Assembly: GCF_000685015.1 (NCBI RefSeq)
Contig: NZ_BAYA01000001.1
Coordinates: 124,001 to 188,000 of the forward strand
DNA from: Paraburkholderia bannensis NBRC 103871
GTDB taxonomy: Bacteria > Pseudomonadota > Gammaproteobacteria > Burkholderiales > Burkholderiaceae
Direction: 5' to 3'
DNA: 64,000 bases
A program made the translations under genes and the position numbers. Within the stretch, counting starts at the first letter, position 1, and each line of letters begins with the position of its first letter. Positions 28,461-37,004 of this stretch are shown piece by piece. The notes beneath the pieces are model-generated. The model saw nothing but the letters and a program-made list of their open reading frames with translations, was not told the origin of the DNA and did no database searches.

Positions 28461-29438
28461 TCAGAGCCAGCCGCCACGGCGGAACAGGATGTACAGCACG
28501 ATGTCGATGACCGCCATCACGGCGAGACAGACCTCATAGCCGTACTTGAAATGTAGCTCGGGAATGTGCTCGAAGTTCATCCCGTAGATACCCGCAATCA
28601 TGGTCGGGACGGCGAACAATGCCGCAAAGGAGCCGAGCCGCTTGGTCACCTCGTTTTCCGCGAGCGAGATCATGCCGAGGTTCACCTGGATGGCCGTGAC
28701 GATCATTTCGCGGCGCGCGTCGATCATGTTGGAGATGCGCACCAGATGGTCGTACACGTCGCGATAGTACGCCTGCATGCCGACGCACACCTGCGGAATG
28801 CGCCCGCCCACCAGCTTGCCCACTGCATCGACGAGCGGCGTGATGTGGTGTTGCAGGATCACGAGCCGGCGCTTGAGCGAGTACAGGTCTTCGATGATGG
28901 CGCGCGACTGCGCGAGCGTGTGTTTCTCGAAGATGCGGTCTTCCAGTTCCTCGATCTCGCTGGAGAGCGCTTCGAGCACCGGCGCATAGCGGTCGACCAC
29001 GCTGTCCATCAGCGCGTACAGCACGAAACCCGAGCCCTCCCTGAGCAGCTCGGGTTCGCGCTCGCAGCGCGCGCGCACATCCTGGAAGCCCTGCACGGCG
29101 CGATGGCGCACGGAGAGCACGAAGTTCGGCCCGGCGAACACGTTGACCTGGCCGGTGATGATTTCGCCGTCGCTGTCGATCTCGATGGTATGGAACACCG
29201 CGAACAGCGTGTTGCCGTATTCCTCGATCTTGGGGCGCTGATTGCCGTTCATCACGTCTTCGATCGCCAGCGCGTGCAGGCCGAATTCTTCCTTCATCGC
29301 GGCCATTTCGCCCGCGTCCGGATCCTTGAGCGCGACCCAGACAAAACATTCGGGCTTTTGCAGATAGTCGCTGATGGCCTCGATCTGGATATCGGCCAGT
29401 TTCTTGCCGCCCTGATACGCGGCGCAATTGATAAGCAT
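28461..29438 (-). CDS. corA: CorA family magnesium/cobalt transporter
   Basis: 325 aa. A cytoplasmic funnel domain rich in charged helices is followed by two C-terminal membrane helices. The signature 'YGMNFEHIPEL' ends the first helix, and the second is 'AVMAVIDIVLYILF'. It forms a pentameric channel for Mg2+ and possibly Co2+. The start 'MLINCAAYQGGKKLADI' matches the family, but no clear Shine-Dalgarno lies before it. The frame stays open upstream through a repeated GTTTCAACTTC tract that looks like leader rather than protein. Confidence 0.94.
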   Translation of the reverse strand: MLINCAAYQGGKKLADIQIEAISDYLQKPECFVWVALKDPDAGEMAAMKEEFGLHALAIEDVMNGNQRPKIEEYGNTLFAVFHTIEIDSDGEIITGQVNVFAGPNFVLSVRHRAVQGFQDVRARCEREPELLREGSGFVLYALMDSVVDRYAPVLEALSSEIEELEDRIFEKHTLAQSRAIIEDLYSLKRRLVILQHHITPLVDAVGKLVGGRIPQVCVGMQAYYRDVYDHLVRISNMIDARREMIVTAIQVNLGMISLAENEVTKRLGSFAALFAVPTMIAGIYGMNFEHIPELHFKYGYEVCLAVMAVIDIVLYILFRRGGWL

Positions 29439-29490
29439 GTTCGGATTCGTCCCGGCGGCGCGCAGGCGTTGACGCTGCGCCGCCTGTCCT

Positions 29491-29539
29491 GAAGTTGAAA
29501 CGTTGAAGTTGAAACTGAAGTTGAAACTGCGGTTGAAAC
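29491..29539. repeat. GAAGTTGAAAC direct repeats in the corA leader
   Basis: Exact GAAGTTGAAAC copies are at 29491-29501, 29505-29515 and 29517-29527. A diverged copy, CGGTTGAAAC, is at 29530-29539 and continues into an AAACGTTT palindrome at 29536-29543. The spacing is 12 to 14 bases. Confidence 0.85.
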
Positions 29540-29708
29540 GTTTGAGCGGTCGCCCAGTGTAAGCGTTGCATCGACCTTCGCGCGCCGCGCCAGTTCCGCA
29601 ATGCGCGTAGCAAGCGCAATGCCGGGGCGCCTGGGCGCGGCAATTGAAAGCGTCGTGAAAGTCGCGAGCGGCAAACCCGGCAAAAACGGCGCCAATGCGC
29701 CGCAATGC

Positions 29709-30176
29709 TTACTGCGCCACCCTTCGGATGCCGATTCGATGATCCTTGTCGAACGTTACGCTCGCGCGATTCGTGTAGCGCGGATCGACGACGAAACGCA
29801 ACTCGACGACCGGGTCGAACTGCGTCGTCACGCCGATGCGGTGGATGCCCGGCTTCAGGTAGAAGGTGACGTGCTCGCCGTCCATGACGTCGGTGACTTC
29901 TTCGCCGTCGATGTAGATGTGCGCATCGCGAAACTTGACGATGACGTCGCGGATGCGCTCGCGCCGCACGTCCACGGCGACGAGGCCTTCGCCGGGCTCC
30001 GTGTAGCCTGGCTTGAGGATGCGCGTCTGCGGCACGGGTTTGAACGCCACGGGCGGCGCGCGCTCCTCGGCACAGCCGCCGAGCGCCAGCATGAGCGCCA
30101 AAGCCGCGGCGCTCAGGACGACGCGGGGCGCGCTGCCCCACCCACGGTGACGCTGCTTGCATACACGCGACGGCAT
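29709..30176 (-). CDS. Conserved lipoprotein, function unknown
   Basis: 155 aa. A basic N-region and hydrophobic helix end in a lipobox 'LALGGC' at about residue 35, so it is a probable lipoprotein. The rest is a small beta-rich domain: 'IVKFRDAHIYIDGEEVTDVM' followed by 'GEHVTFYLKPGIHRIGVT', a PEGA-like pattern. I do not recognise a specific family. AGGGGAG stands before the ATG. It is divergent from cydX across 217 bp. Confidence 0.75.
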   Translation of the reverse strand: MPSRVCKQRHRGWGSAPRVVLSAAALALMLALGGCAEERAPPVAFKPVPQTRILKPGYTEPGEGLVAVDVRRERIRDVIVKFRDAHIYIDGEEVTDVMDGEHVTFYLKPGIHRIGVTTQFDPVVELRFVVDPRYTNRASVTFDKDHRIGIRRVAQ

Positions 30177-30393
30177 GGGCGCACTCCCCTCTGTCTCTCG
30201 GTCTATCGGCTCTATCTACGGGCTTTGTCTACGTTGTGCTGCGCACCTGCGAGCGCCCATCATAACCGCCCGCCGTCCACCCGCTGCGCTGGACGGCGCA
30301 CATTGCGGGCGCGCCGACGGCAATGGTATATGCTCCAGGAATTGGCGCGCAATCGCGCCGCTTCATCCCGTCAACCCTGGGAGGACGCAGACG

Positions 30394-30519
30394 ATGTGGT
30401 ATTTCACATGGATACTCGGCATCGGTGTGGCGCTCGGCTTCGGCATCATCAACGTGATGTGGCTCGACGCCAACGGCAAGCTCCTCAACGGCGAAGACGG
30501 CGTTCAACCTCCTGAATAA
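30394..30519 (+). CDS. cydX: CydX/YbgT-like small membrane protein, without cydAB
   Basis: 41 aa. 'MWYFTWILGIGVALGFGII' matches the start of the CydX family, whose E. coli member begins MWYFAWILG and has one membrane helix. CydX is a structural subunit of cytochrome bd oxidase in the inner membrane. The acidic C-terminal tail ('NGEDGVQPPE') is also typical. GGGAGG lies about 10 bases before the ATG. CydX normally follows cydAB, but no cydA or cydB is present on either side: a lipoprotein gene is divergent upstream and a P-loop protein follows after 17 bp. It is either a moved subunit or a relative with another partner. Confidence 0.85.
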   Translation: MWYFTWILGIGVALGFGIINVMWLDANGKLLNGEDGVQPPE

Positions 30520-30536
30520 GCATCGGATCGGCGTAC

Positions 30537-31121
30537 GTGACACGGCTGGTTTTCTTCTGCGGACACGCCGGCACCGGCAAGACTTCGCTCGCCAAACGGC
30601 TGATCGGCCCGCTGGCCCGCGCGACGGGCGAGCCGTTCTGCCTGCTCGACAAGGACACGCTCTACGGACGCACCGGCGCGGCGACACTGGCCGCGCTCGG
30701 TCAGGATTCGCATGACCGCGACAGTCCGCTCTTTCTGCACCATCTGCGCGATCCGGAATATCAAGGCCTGCTCGACACCGCGCGCGAGAATCTCGCGCTA
30801 GGCGTGAGCGTGCTAGCGGTCGGGCCGCTGTCGCGCGAAGTGCGCGAGCGGCGTTTGCTGGATCGGGACTGGCTGGGCGTGGGCGAGGATGTGACGCTTG
30901 CCGCCGTGTGGGTGCGGGCCGCCGAGGAAACGGCCCGGCGGCGCATCGTGGCGCGCGCGCATCCGGGCGATGCCTGGAAGCTGGCGCACTGGGACGAGTA
31001 TCGCCCGCGGCGTTTCGAGCCCGAAGGCGCGCAGCTCGACGATCTGATCGTGTTCGATACGACCGCGCCGGAGCAAGCCGATTACGACGCGCTGCTGCAT
31101 CGGCTTGCCCCTCCCGCCTAG
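30537..31121 (+). CDS. P-loop AAA-type ATPase/kinase-like protein
   Basis: 194 aa starting with GTG. Walker A is 'GHAGTGKTS' (residues 9-17). 'FCLLDKDTLYGR' (34-45) has the Asp expected in small-molecule kinases, and 'RAAEETARRRIVARAHPGD' resembles the arginine-rich lid of such enzymes. The fold is probably that of gluconate, shikimate or zeta-toxin type kinases. The substrate cannot be told. It follows cydX by 17 bp and ends 7 bp from the convergent saccharopine dehydrogenase stop. No strong ribosome binding site precedes the GTG, so translation may be coupled to cydX. Confidence 0.8.
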   Translation: MTRLVFFCGHAGTGKTSLAKRLIGPLARATGEPFCLLDKDTLYGRTGAATLAALGQDSHDRDSPLFLHHLRDPEYQGLLDTARENLALGVSVLAVGPLSREVRERRLLDRDWLGVGEDVTLAAVWVRAAEETARRRIVARAHPGDAWKLAHWDEYRPRRFEPEGAQLDDLIVFDTTAPEQADYDALLHRLAPPA

Positions 31122-31128
31122 GCGGCGT

Positions 31129-32235
31129 TCACACGACCGCGACCGGCGCGAGCGAATCGAGCGTCGCGCCTTCATAGACCTGGCCGAAGCGGTTCGCCAG
31201 GAACTCCGACAACGACACCTGCTCCTGGCGCACGAAGCCCGCTTGCGGCAGCCGCTTTTCGCGGAACAGGTCGAGCACCGCGCACATCGCGCCGGCCGTG
31301 GTGATCTGGATGGCGCTCATCGGCACGCCGCAGACCGTCTTCGCGAAGATCTTGCGCGTGAACACTTCCTGCACGAGCTGGCCGTTGCGCATCCCCGTGA
31401 CCGTCATGAAGATCAGCACGACGTCCTGCTCGGTGGCGGGAATCGCGCGGCGCATGATCGACTTGAGCACATCGCGATCGTTGGACAGACGCAGGTCTTC
31501 AAGCAGGAACTGCATCAACTCGCGATGGCCCGGATAGCGCACCGACTTGTAGTCGAGCGATTCGACGCGGCCCGACAGCGTCTCGCATAGCGTGCCCAGC
31601 CCGCCCGACGTATTGAATGCTTCGTACTCCACGCCATCGAGCGAGAAGTGTTCCAAACCCTCAAGCGGCTGTACCCATTGTGTGCGTCCGTCGCGGATCG
31701 CTTCGCAGGGTTGGCAGTATTCGTTGATGAGACCGTCCACGCTCCACGTGAGGTTGTACTTGAGCGCGTTGGTGGGGAACTGCGGCAGCGCGCCGACGCG
31801 CATTTTCACTTCGCGGATTTCGGTGAAACGACTGGCGAGCGCATGAGCAGCCAGGCCGATAAAGCCAGGCGCCAGCCCGCATTGCGGCATGAAAGCGTGA
31901 TCGGCGCCGTCGGCAAGTGCGCGGATCGCGTGGGTCGCGCGCACGTCCTCGGTCAGGTCGAAATAGTGAACGCCCGCGCCCTTGGCCGCCGAGGCCACGT
32001 TCACCGCGAGGTAGTACGGCAGCGCGTTGATGAGCACGTCGTAGCCTTCCAGCGCGCCGCGCAGCGCGGCGGCATCGGCGGAATCGACGCGTACGGTGGG
32101 GATGCCCTGCGCGGCGAGTGCTTCGAGTGCGCGCGCATCGCGATCGAGCGCCGCCACTTCGTAGTCCCCGGTTTCGCGCAGCATGTGTGCAATGGTGTGG
32201 CCGATCAGGCCGGCGCCTGCGATAGCGACTTTCAT
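31129..32235 (-). CDS. Saccharopine dehydrogenase family protein
   Basis: 368 aa. An N-terminal Rossmann fold has 'AIAGAGLIGHTIAHML' (5-20). 'YFDLTEDVRATHAI' and 'MPQCGLAPGFIGLAAHALAS' are typical of saccharopine/lysine-6-dehydrogenase relatives, as is 'YNLTWSVDGLINEYCQPC'. It likely acts on an amino acid such as lysine with NAD(P). The start at 32235 has AAGGAG 8 bases upstream. An Lrp/AsnC regulator gene lies 199 bp upstream on the same strand, which fits amino acid catabolism controlled by its substrate. Confidence 0.88.
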   Translation of the reverse strand: MKVAIAGAGLIGHTIAHMLRETGDYEVAALDRDARALEALAAQGIPTVRVDSADAAALRGALEGYDVLINALPYYLAVNVASAAKGAGVHYFDLTEDVRATHAIRALADGADHAFMPQCGLAPGFIGLAAHALASRFTEIREVKMRVGALPQFPTNALKYNLTWSVDGLINEYCQPCEAIRDGRTQWVQPLEGLEHFSLDGVEYEAFNTSGGLGTLCETLSGRVESLDYKSVRYPGHRELMQFLLEDLRLSNDRDVLKSIMRRAIPATEQDVVLIFMTVTGMRNGQLVQEVFTRKIFAKTVCGVPMSAIQITTAGAMCAVLDLFREKRLPQAGFVRQEQVSLSEFLANRFGQVYEGATLDSLAPVAVV

Positions 32236-32434
32236 CTTGCATCTCCTTATGGATGTTCTGTGGTCGGGGGCCATGCCGCGCCCGCTCGGCTACAGTCTAG
32301 GGAGGTGCAAAATCAGATCATAGGCACAAAATGATGCGCTTCGACATCGGTTTTGGTCATTCTGACGAAGGTTTTAGTCGAAATGACGAAAACCCATAAA
32401 AATCGCGTAAACGCGGCGGCCTGAATGGCCTCGC

Positions 32435-32899
32435 CTAGCGCTTCACCGTGCCGCGATCGATCTTGCGCGCCAGCACGATCGAAGTGGTCGTGCGCTCGAC
32501 GCCCTGCATGCCGCCGATCTGGTCGAGCAGCTCGTTCAGGCGCTCGGGCGAATCGGCGCGCAGCCAGGCGACATAGTCGTATTCGCCGCTGACCGCGCAG
32601 AGCAATTGCACCTCGGGCATCTTGCCCAGACGCTTCTGCACATCGGGGCCGTGACGTGGCGCGATGATGAGGCCGACCCAGGCCTGCAGGCTCGCATCGA
32701 GCACATCCTGGCCGAGCCGCACGCCATAGCCCGCGATCACCTGCGAACGTTCGAGCCGCGCGATGCGCGCGAGCACGGTGGTGCGCGCGACGCCCAGTTG
32801 GCGCGCGAGATTCGCCACGCTCTCACGCGCGTTTTCCTGCAGCAGCGCGACGAGGCTGCGGTCGAGGTCGTCGAGTTGATCAAGGCGCGGCGGTCGCAT
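32435..32899 (-). CDS. Lrp/AsnC family regulator
   Basis: 154 aa. A helix-turn-helix at about residues 5-60 ('LDDLDRSLVALLQENARES', 'ARQLGVARTTVLARIARLE') is followed by the RAM effector domain ('LLCAVSGEYDYVAWLRADSP'). The Met at 32899 is chosen because the chain then begins at the family's normal position and CAGGAG lies 11 bases upstream; a start at 32947 would add 16 residues. It probably regulates the saccharopine-dehydrogenase-like gene downstream in response to an amino acid. Confidence 0.92.
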   Translation of the reverse strand: MRPPRLDQLDDLDRSLVALLQENARESVANLARQLGVARTTVLARIARLERSQVIAGYGVRLGQDVLDASLQAWVGLIIAPRHGPDVQKRLGKMPEVQLLCAVSGEYDYVAWLRADSPERLNELLDQIGGMQGVERTTTSIVLARKIDRGTVKR

Positions 32900-33188
32900 C
32901 GTAGGGACGGCTCCTGAAGCACAAAACGTGGGTGGGATGCGCGCCATTATCGCTCGCGCATCAACGCCGCAAAGCGACGTGTTTCAGCTTATTTCTGAGC
33001 GTTTCGTTTGTAAGCAGTTGTCGCATCGCCGTCGTTTTGCCGCGATAACGTGGTACTAATAACGCCTGCAACCCGCTTGCACCGCTCGAACAGGTCGATT
33101 CCGCATCGCACTGCATCGATCGGTCTGGCGCCTGCTCGATACGAAATAGCCACGAACTCGCTACGAAATGAAGATTCAAGGAGCAACA

Positions 33189-33755
33189 ATGAAGAAAGCT
33201 TTCGTCATCCTTGCCGCCACGCTCACGATGAGCGCCGCCTTCGCACAAGGCGCTGTCGCGCAGACCGCAGCCGCAGCGTCCGCACCGGCTGTTGCAGCCG
33301 CTTCGAGCGCCGACGTGCGCGCCGCGCAGCATCAGCAGCGCGTCGAAGAGCGCATCACGTATCTGCATTCGGCGCTGAAGATCACCGCCGATCAAGAGCC
33401 GCAATGGAAGACGTTCGCCGATGTGATGCGCAGCAACGGCCAGACCATGGCCGACCTGTACAAGCAGCGCGTGGAAGGCGAAGCGCAGCGTAACGCGCTC
33501 GACGACATGAAGCAGTACGCCCAGATCACCCAGGCGCACGCCGACGACATGCAGAAGCTCGTGACGGCTTTCGAGCCGCTTTACACCAGCTTCTCGCCGG
33601 AGCAGAAGAAGCTGGCGGATACGACCTTCCGTCACCCGGATCACGGCCCGAAGGGTGCCAAGGGTGAAGCGCACCCGAAACACAAGATGAAGCCGAAGGC
33701 CAAGGCGCCGGCGGCCGCTGCGAGCAGCGCCGACGCTGCCAGCGCAGCAGAGTAA
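33189..33755 (+). CDS. Spy/CpxP-like LTXXQ periplasmic protein
   Basis: 188 aa. A signal peptide ('MKKAFVILAATLTMSAAFAQ') leads to an Ala-rich stretch and a helical domain. 'QQRVEERITYLHSALKITAD' and 'LYTSFSPEQKKLADTTF' are the two LTXXQ-like helices of Spy/CpxP chaperones. A basic, Ala-rich tail ends the protein ('KHKMKPKAKAPAAAASSA'). Expected role: periplasmic chaperone or stress sensor. AAGGAG stands 5 bases before the ATG, and a 16-bp-stem terminator follows. It is divergent from the Lrp gene across 289 bp. Confidence 0.85.
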   Translation: MKKAFVILAATLTMSAAFAQGAVAQTAAAASAPAVAAASSADVRAAQHQQRVEERITYLHSALKITADQEPQWKTFADVMRSNGQTMADLYKQRVEGEAQRNALDDMKQYAQITQAHADDMQKLVTAFEPLYTSFSPEQKKLADTTFRHPDHGPKGAKGEAHPKHKMKPKAKAPAAAASSADAASAAE

Positions 33756-33836
33756 CACCGTTAATGCAACGCTAATGCAGCGTAGAAGTCGCCCTGCGCT
33801 CGCGTAGCGGACGATTTCAAGGTACGCTTGCGGATC

Positions 33837-33876
33837 GCACGACGGCCGGGCAGATTGCCCGGCCGTCGTGCTTTTT
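33837..33876 (+). terminator. Strong intrinsic terminator after the Spy-like gene
   Basis: GCACGACGGCCGGGCA (33837-33852) pairs without mismatch with TGCCCGGCCGTCGTGC (33856-33871), has a 3-base loop and is followed by TTTTT. Confidence 0.95.
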
Positions 33877-33967
33877 GTCGTGCCGTTTGTATGGGTTAGC
33901 GTTTGCGCCTATATTTCAGGCAGTTTTCCGCATCGATGCTTCTAGCGGCAGGTCCGCCATTACCACC

Positions 33968-34402
33968 ATGATCGAACTGACCCAACTCGACCTCGCCGCC
34001 GATCCCGCTGCACAACGCGTGGTCAAGGACGAAACCGTCACCGTCGAATTCGCCGCCGCGCCCGGCGAGCTGATGAGCCTCGAAGGCCCGAATCGCTACG
34101 CACCTGGCGACGCCATCATCACGGGCGCCACGGGCGAGCGCTGGGTCGTGTCGCGCGAGCGCTTCGATCCGAAGTACCTGCCCGCGGACGCGGCGCTTGT
34201 ACACGGTCAGCCCGGCGCTTACCGCAACCGCCCGAGCGTCGTGCTCGCAAAGCGCATGGACGAGCCGTTCACGATCGTGCGCTCGGCAGGCGGCGACCGC
34301 CTGAACGGCGAGGCGGGCGACTGGGTCATGCAATATGCGCCCGGCGATTACGGCGTGGTGAAAGCCGCGCGTTTCGCGAAGGTCTATCGGCTGGCCGATT
34401 GA
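33968..34402 (+). CDS. PGDYG-domain protein, function unknown
   Basis: 144 aa. The C-terminal 'MQYAPGDYGVVKAARFAKVY' contains the PGDYG motif that names a small uncharacterised domain. Earlier segments 'PGDAIITGATGERWVVSRER' and 'NRPSVVLAKRMDEPFTIVRS' form a second, similar half, suggesting an internal duplication around PGD. No signal peptide or membrane helix is seen. The ATG at 33968 is preferred to an upstream TTG that would lie in the terminator. It is convergent with the next gene. Confidence 0.75.
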   Translation: MIELTQLDLAADPAAQRVVKDETVTVEFAAAPGELMSLEGPNRYAPGDAIITGATGERWVVSRERFDPKYLPADAALVHGQPGAYRNRPSVVLAKRMDEPFTIVRSAGGDRLNGEAGDWVMQYAPGDYGVVKAARFAKVYRLAD

Positions 34403-34483
34403 GCGAGCCACCTGAACGGTTGAACCGAGCCGGCTGACCTGCGGGCGTGCGCACGCTGCGCCCGCCCTCTCCTCCAGCGCGCT

Positions 34484-34849
34484 TTAAGCGAATTCCTCGT
34501 CGAGATCGAGCACGACGTCGCGCGGCGTCTCCTCGCCTTTGGCGTGCTGTTCTTCGAGCGAACCGATGGTCGCTTCCACATAGGCGTGCAGCACCGCAAA
34601 GCTGCGCGAGCGCATGCGCGCGGGCAACGCCCGATAGCGCGCCATCGCAGCGGGCGCGATCGCCACGGTCAGCGTCATGCGGCGCGCGGCGGTGCCCATG
34701 CGCATCGCCACCCAATGCACGACCAGTTGCGGCGTGCCGTTTTCGGCGGCTTGTTCGCTAAAACGCGTCTGCTCGGGGAACAGATCGGCGATCACGCGCG
34801 CGAGTTGCTCGATATCGGCGCTCGCGCATTCAAACAGATAGTCTTCCAT
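34484..34849 (-). CDS. Conserved hypothetical protein
   Basis: 121 aa, mixed alpha/beta with an acidic C-terminus ('LDLDEEFA'). Segments: 'MEDYLFECASADIEQLARVI' and 'RMGTAARRMTLTVAIAP'. I do not recognise a named family. Codon use is like its neighbours. It is followed on the same strand by nothing and is convergent with the PGDYG gene. Confidence 0.65.
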   Translation of the reverse strand: MEDYLFECASADIEQLARVIADLFPEQTRFSEQAAENGTPQLVVHWVAMRMGTAARRMTLTVAIAPAAMARYRALPARMRSRSFAVLHAYVEATIGSLEEQHAKGEETPRDVVLDLDEEFA

Positions 34850-34983
34850 CGCTCGACAATGTCCAGTAGTGCGGCAGATTCAGGATAGCGCCGAAGCGTA
34901 CCCGAGCGGCCGCCACGACGCCAGTGCCCACGGGCACGAATCACTCACGAATCACGCACGAATCACGCACGAATCAGCGCAGA

Positions 34984-35793
34984 TCAGGCCGCGCGCGGCT
35001 CGCTGCGACGCGACGCGCAGGTCTTGAACAGCACGATAGCGGCGACGATCGCCAGCGACACATAGAGCGCATCCACGGCGACGAGCGGCAGGAGGCGCGC
35101 CTGGAACATCGCGGCGGGCACGTCGATCAGCGCATGCACGCCAATCGCGATCGGCAGGATGGCCTTGCGCCCGGCTTGCACGCCGCGCCACATCAGCACC
35201 GACAACGCGACCTGGAATACGAATGCCGCCGTGCGTTCGAGCACGAACACGCCCGCATGCAGCGGCGAGAGCGTCGCGAGAACCAGATGCACGCGCAGCA
35301 CCGAATCCATCGTGAGATTGGTCAGGTGCTCGTCGAGATCGCCGCGATTGGCGAGCACCGCGAAAAAGATCCATTGCAGCTGCACCAGCACGCCGACGAA
35401 CCACGCCTCCGCCCCACCGTGGCCGATGCCGTAAGCGAGGCCCGTGCTGTCCTGCGGCGTCCCCGCGAGACGTCCGCCGCGCCGCGCGAGCATGCGCATG
35501 GCGATATAGCGGCCGACTTCCTCGCACACGCCTGCGGCAAGCGCGCCGTAGATCACGAAGGCGATGGGATTGGTAAGCAGATCCGCCGTCTGGGGATTGT
35601 CGTGCAGCAGGAAACCATTGAGCGCGCGCTCGATGACGGTGGCGAACAATGCGAAGACGGCGATCCCCGCGATGGTGTCGCGCCAGTCGAACATGAATGG
35701 CCCGCGCAGGCGGCGATAAAGCGAAATCGGCAAAAAGGCGACGAAAAGCGTCGCGAGAGAAAGGCAGACAAGCGTGACCGGATCTACGTGCAT
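34984..35793 (-). CDS. YhfC/PrsW-like membrane protein (putative intramembrane protease)
   Basis: 269 aa with about seven hydrophobic segments. 'AGVCEEVGRYIAMRML' carries a paired-Glu motif, 'GLAYGIGHGGAEAWFVG' a His with Glu, and 'IAIGVHALIDVPAAM' a third His: the arrangement of YhfC/CPBP/PrsW-type putative metalloproteases. AAGGA stands 5 bases before the ATG; a longer frame upstream has no such support. Activity and target are unknown. It lies 125 bp after the ptxS gene on the same strand, with a hairpin between. Confidence 0.8.
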   Translation of the reverse strand: MHVDPVTLVCLSLATLFVAFLPISLYRRLRGPFMFDWRDTIAGIAVFALFATVIERALNGFLLHDNPQTADLLTNPIAFVIYGALAAGVCEEVGRYIAMRMLARRGGRLAGTPQDSTGLAYGIGHGGAEAWFVGVLVQLQWIFFAVLANRGDLDEHLTNLTMDSVLRVHLVLATLSPLHAGVFVLERTAAFVFQVALSVLMWRGVQAGRKAILPIAIGVHALIDVPAAMFQARLLPLVAVDALYVSLAIVAAIVLFKTCASRRSEPRAA

Positions 35794-35877
35794 GGGGTTC
35801 CTTGTAACGTCCGGCGTGCGCACAAAATCATGCATGTGGCCCGCCGCAGCCCGCATCATCGCAGAAAATGGGCCGAT

Positions 35878-35897
35878 CGCGCAGCGTCGACTGCGCG
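35878..35897 (-). terminator. Possible terminator after ptxS
   Basis: CGCGCAG (35878-35884) pairs with CTGCGCG (35891-35897). A short TTTTC occurs about 12 bases further on the minus strand, so it is weak. Confidence 0.4.
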
Positions 35898-35918
35898 CAG
35901 CCCTGCCCTATGCCGGCT

Positions 35919-37004
35919 TCACCCCAAGGTCGATGCCCGCACCACCAGCTCGCCTGGAAAGGCCGCTGCGCGCGCGGCAGGGGCCGCGCCTTCGATGCGC
36001 TCATGCAGGAACTCGACGGCGCGATAGCCGATTTCGCGCGTCGGCTGGCGGATCGTGGTGATGCCCGCCAGTTCGGCCCATTCGGGATCGTCGATGGCGA
36101 GCAGCGCCACCTGCTGCTGCCATTGCGCGCCCAGTTGCGCCTTCAGGTGCAGCGCGAGACGCAGCGCGACCGGCGCGTTGGCCGCGAACAGCGCGCAGCG
36201 GGCGCCGCGCTTTGCCGCACCGGCGAGATGGGCGTCGAGCGCGGCGAGCGATGCGTCGATGCCGGCCTCCTCGCGCAGATCGAGCACATGCGTGGTCTGC
36301 GCGGCGGGCTGGCCTTGCGTCGAGGCGCGGAACGCCGCCTCGCGCTCGCGGCGCGAACTCACATGCTCGAACGGCTGCACGACGAACACGAGGTCGTCGT
36401 AGCCGCGCGCGATCAGGTGCTGCACGCCCTGGCGCACGGCCGCCGCGTTGTCCAGACCAACCATGTCGGCGTCGAGGCCGTCGACGGTGCGGTCGACCAG
36501 CACGGCAGGAATGCCGCCGCTGCCGACCGGCTTGAGCATCGATTCGCGCACGCCCAGCGCATTGACGATCACGCCTTCCACGCGATACGTCGTGAGCAGT
36601 TGCAGATACCGCCGCTCCATATCGACTTCATTGGCGGCGTGGCAGATGAGCGGCATATAGCCGAGCGCGTGGCAGGCTTCTTCCACGCCTTGCAGCACTT
36701 CGACCGAATACGGATTGGCCAGATCGGCGAGCAGCAGGCCAAGCAGCCGGTTGCGCCCGCGCTTGAGGCCGCGCGCCATCTGGTTGGGGCGATAGTCGAG
36801 CCGCTCGATGGCCGCTTCGATACGCGCGCGCAGGTCAGGCGAGAGCACCGACAGTTCGCCGTTCAGGTAGCGCGAAATGCTGGTCTTGCCCGTGCCCGCC
36901 TCGCGCGCGACGTCGCTGATGGTCGCGCGGCGTGCCGCGCCGGCGGATTCAGCCGATGCGGCGGAACCGGCAGACTCAGCGTTCGCGCTCGGCTCGACCA
37001 TCAT
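35919..37004 (-). CDS. ptxS: LacI family regulator PtxS of the 2-ketogluconate cluster
   Basis: 361 aa. An Ala/Ser-rich tail of about 25 residues precedes the helix-turn-helix 'TISDVAREAGTGKTSISRYL' (about 28-47), then 'YRPNQMARGLKRGRNRLLGL' and the sugar-binding domain ('VALLAIDDPEWAELAGITTI'). The start overlaps the kguD stop (ATGA), so it is made with the operon. Its position after kguE-K-T-D is that of PtxS in Pseudomonas, where it represses the kgu operon and responds to 2-ketogluconate. The expected operator is the 20-bp palindrome before kguE. Confidence 0.88.
   Translation of the reverse strand: MMVEPSANAESAGSAASAESAGAARRATISDVAREAGTGKTSISRYLNGELSVLSPDLRARIEAAIERLDYRPNQMARGLKRGRNRLLGLLLADLANPYSVEVLQGVEEACHALGYMPLICHAANEVDMERRYLQLLTTYRVEGVIVNALGVRESMLKPVGSGGIPAVLVDRTVDGLDADMVGLDNAAAVRQGVQHLIARGYDDLVFVVQPFEHVSSRREREAAFRASTQGQPAAQTTHVLDLREEAGIDASLAALDAHLAGAAKRGARCALFAANAPVALRLALHLKAQLGAQWQQQVALLAIDDPEWAELAGITTIRQPTREIGYRAVEFLHERIEGAAPAARAAAFPGELVVRASTLG

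Noticed and set aside
34441..34465. GCGGGCG/CGCCCGC hairpin between the PGDYG gene and its convergent neighbour
   Set aside because: Only 7 bp, no U tract on either side, so not called a terminator.
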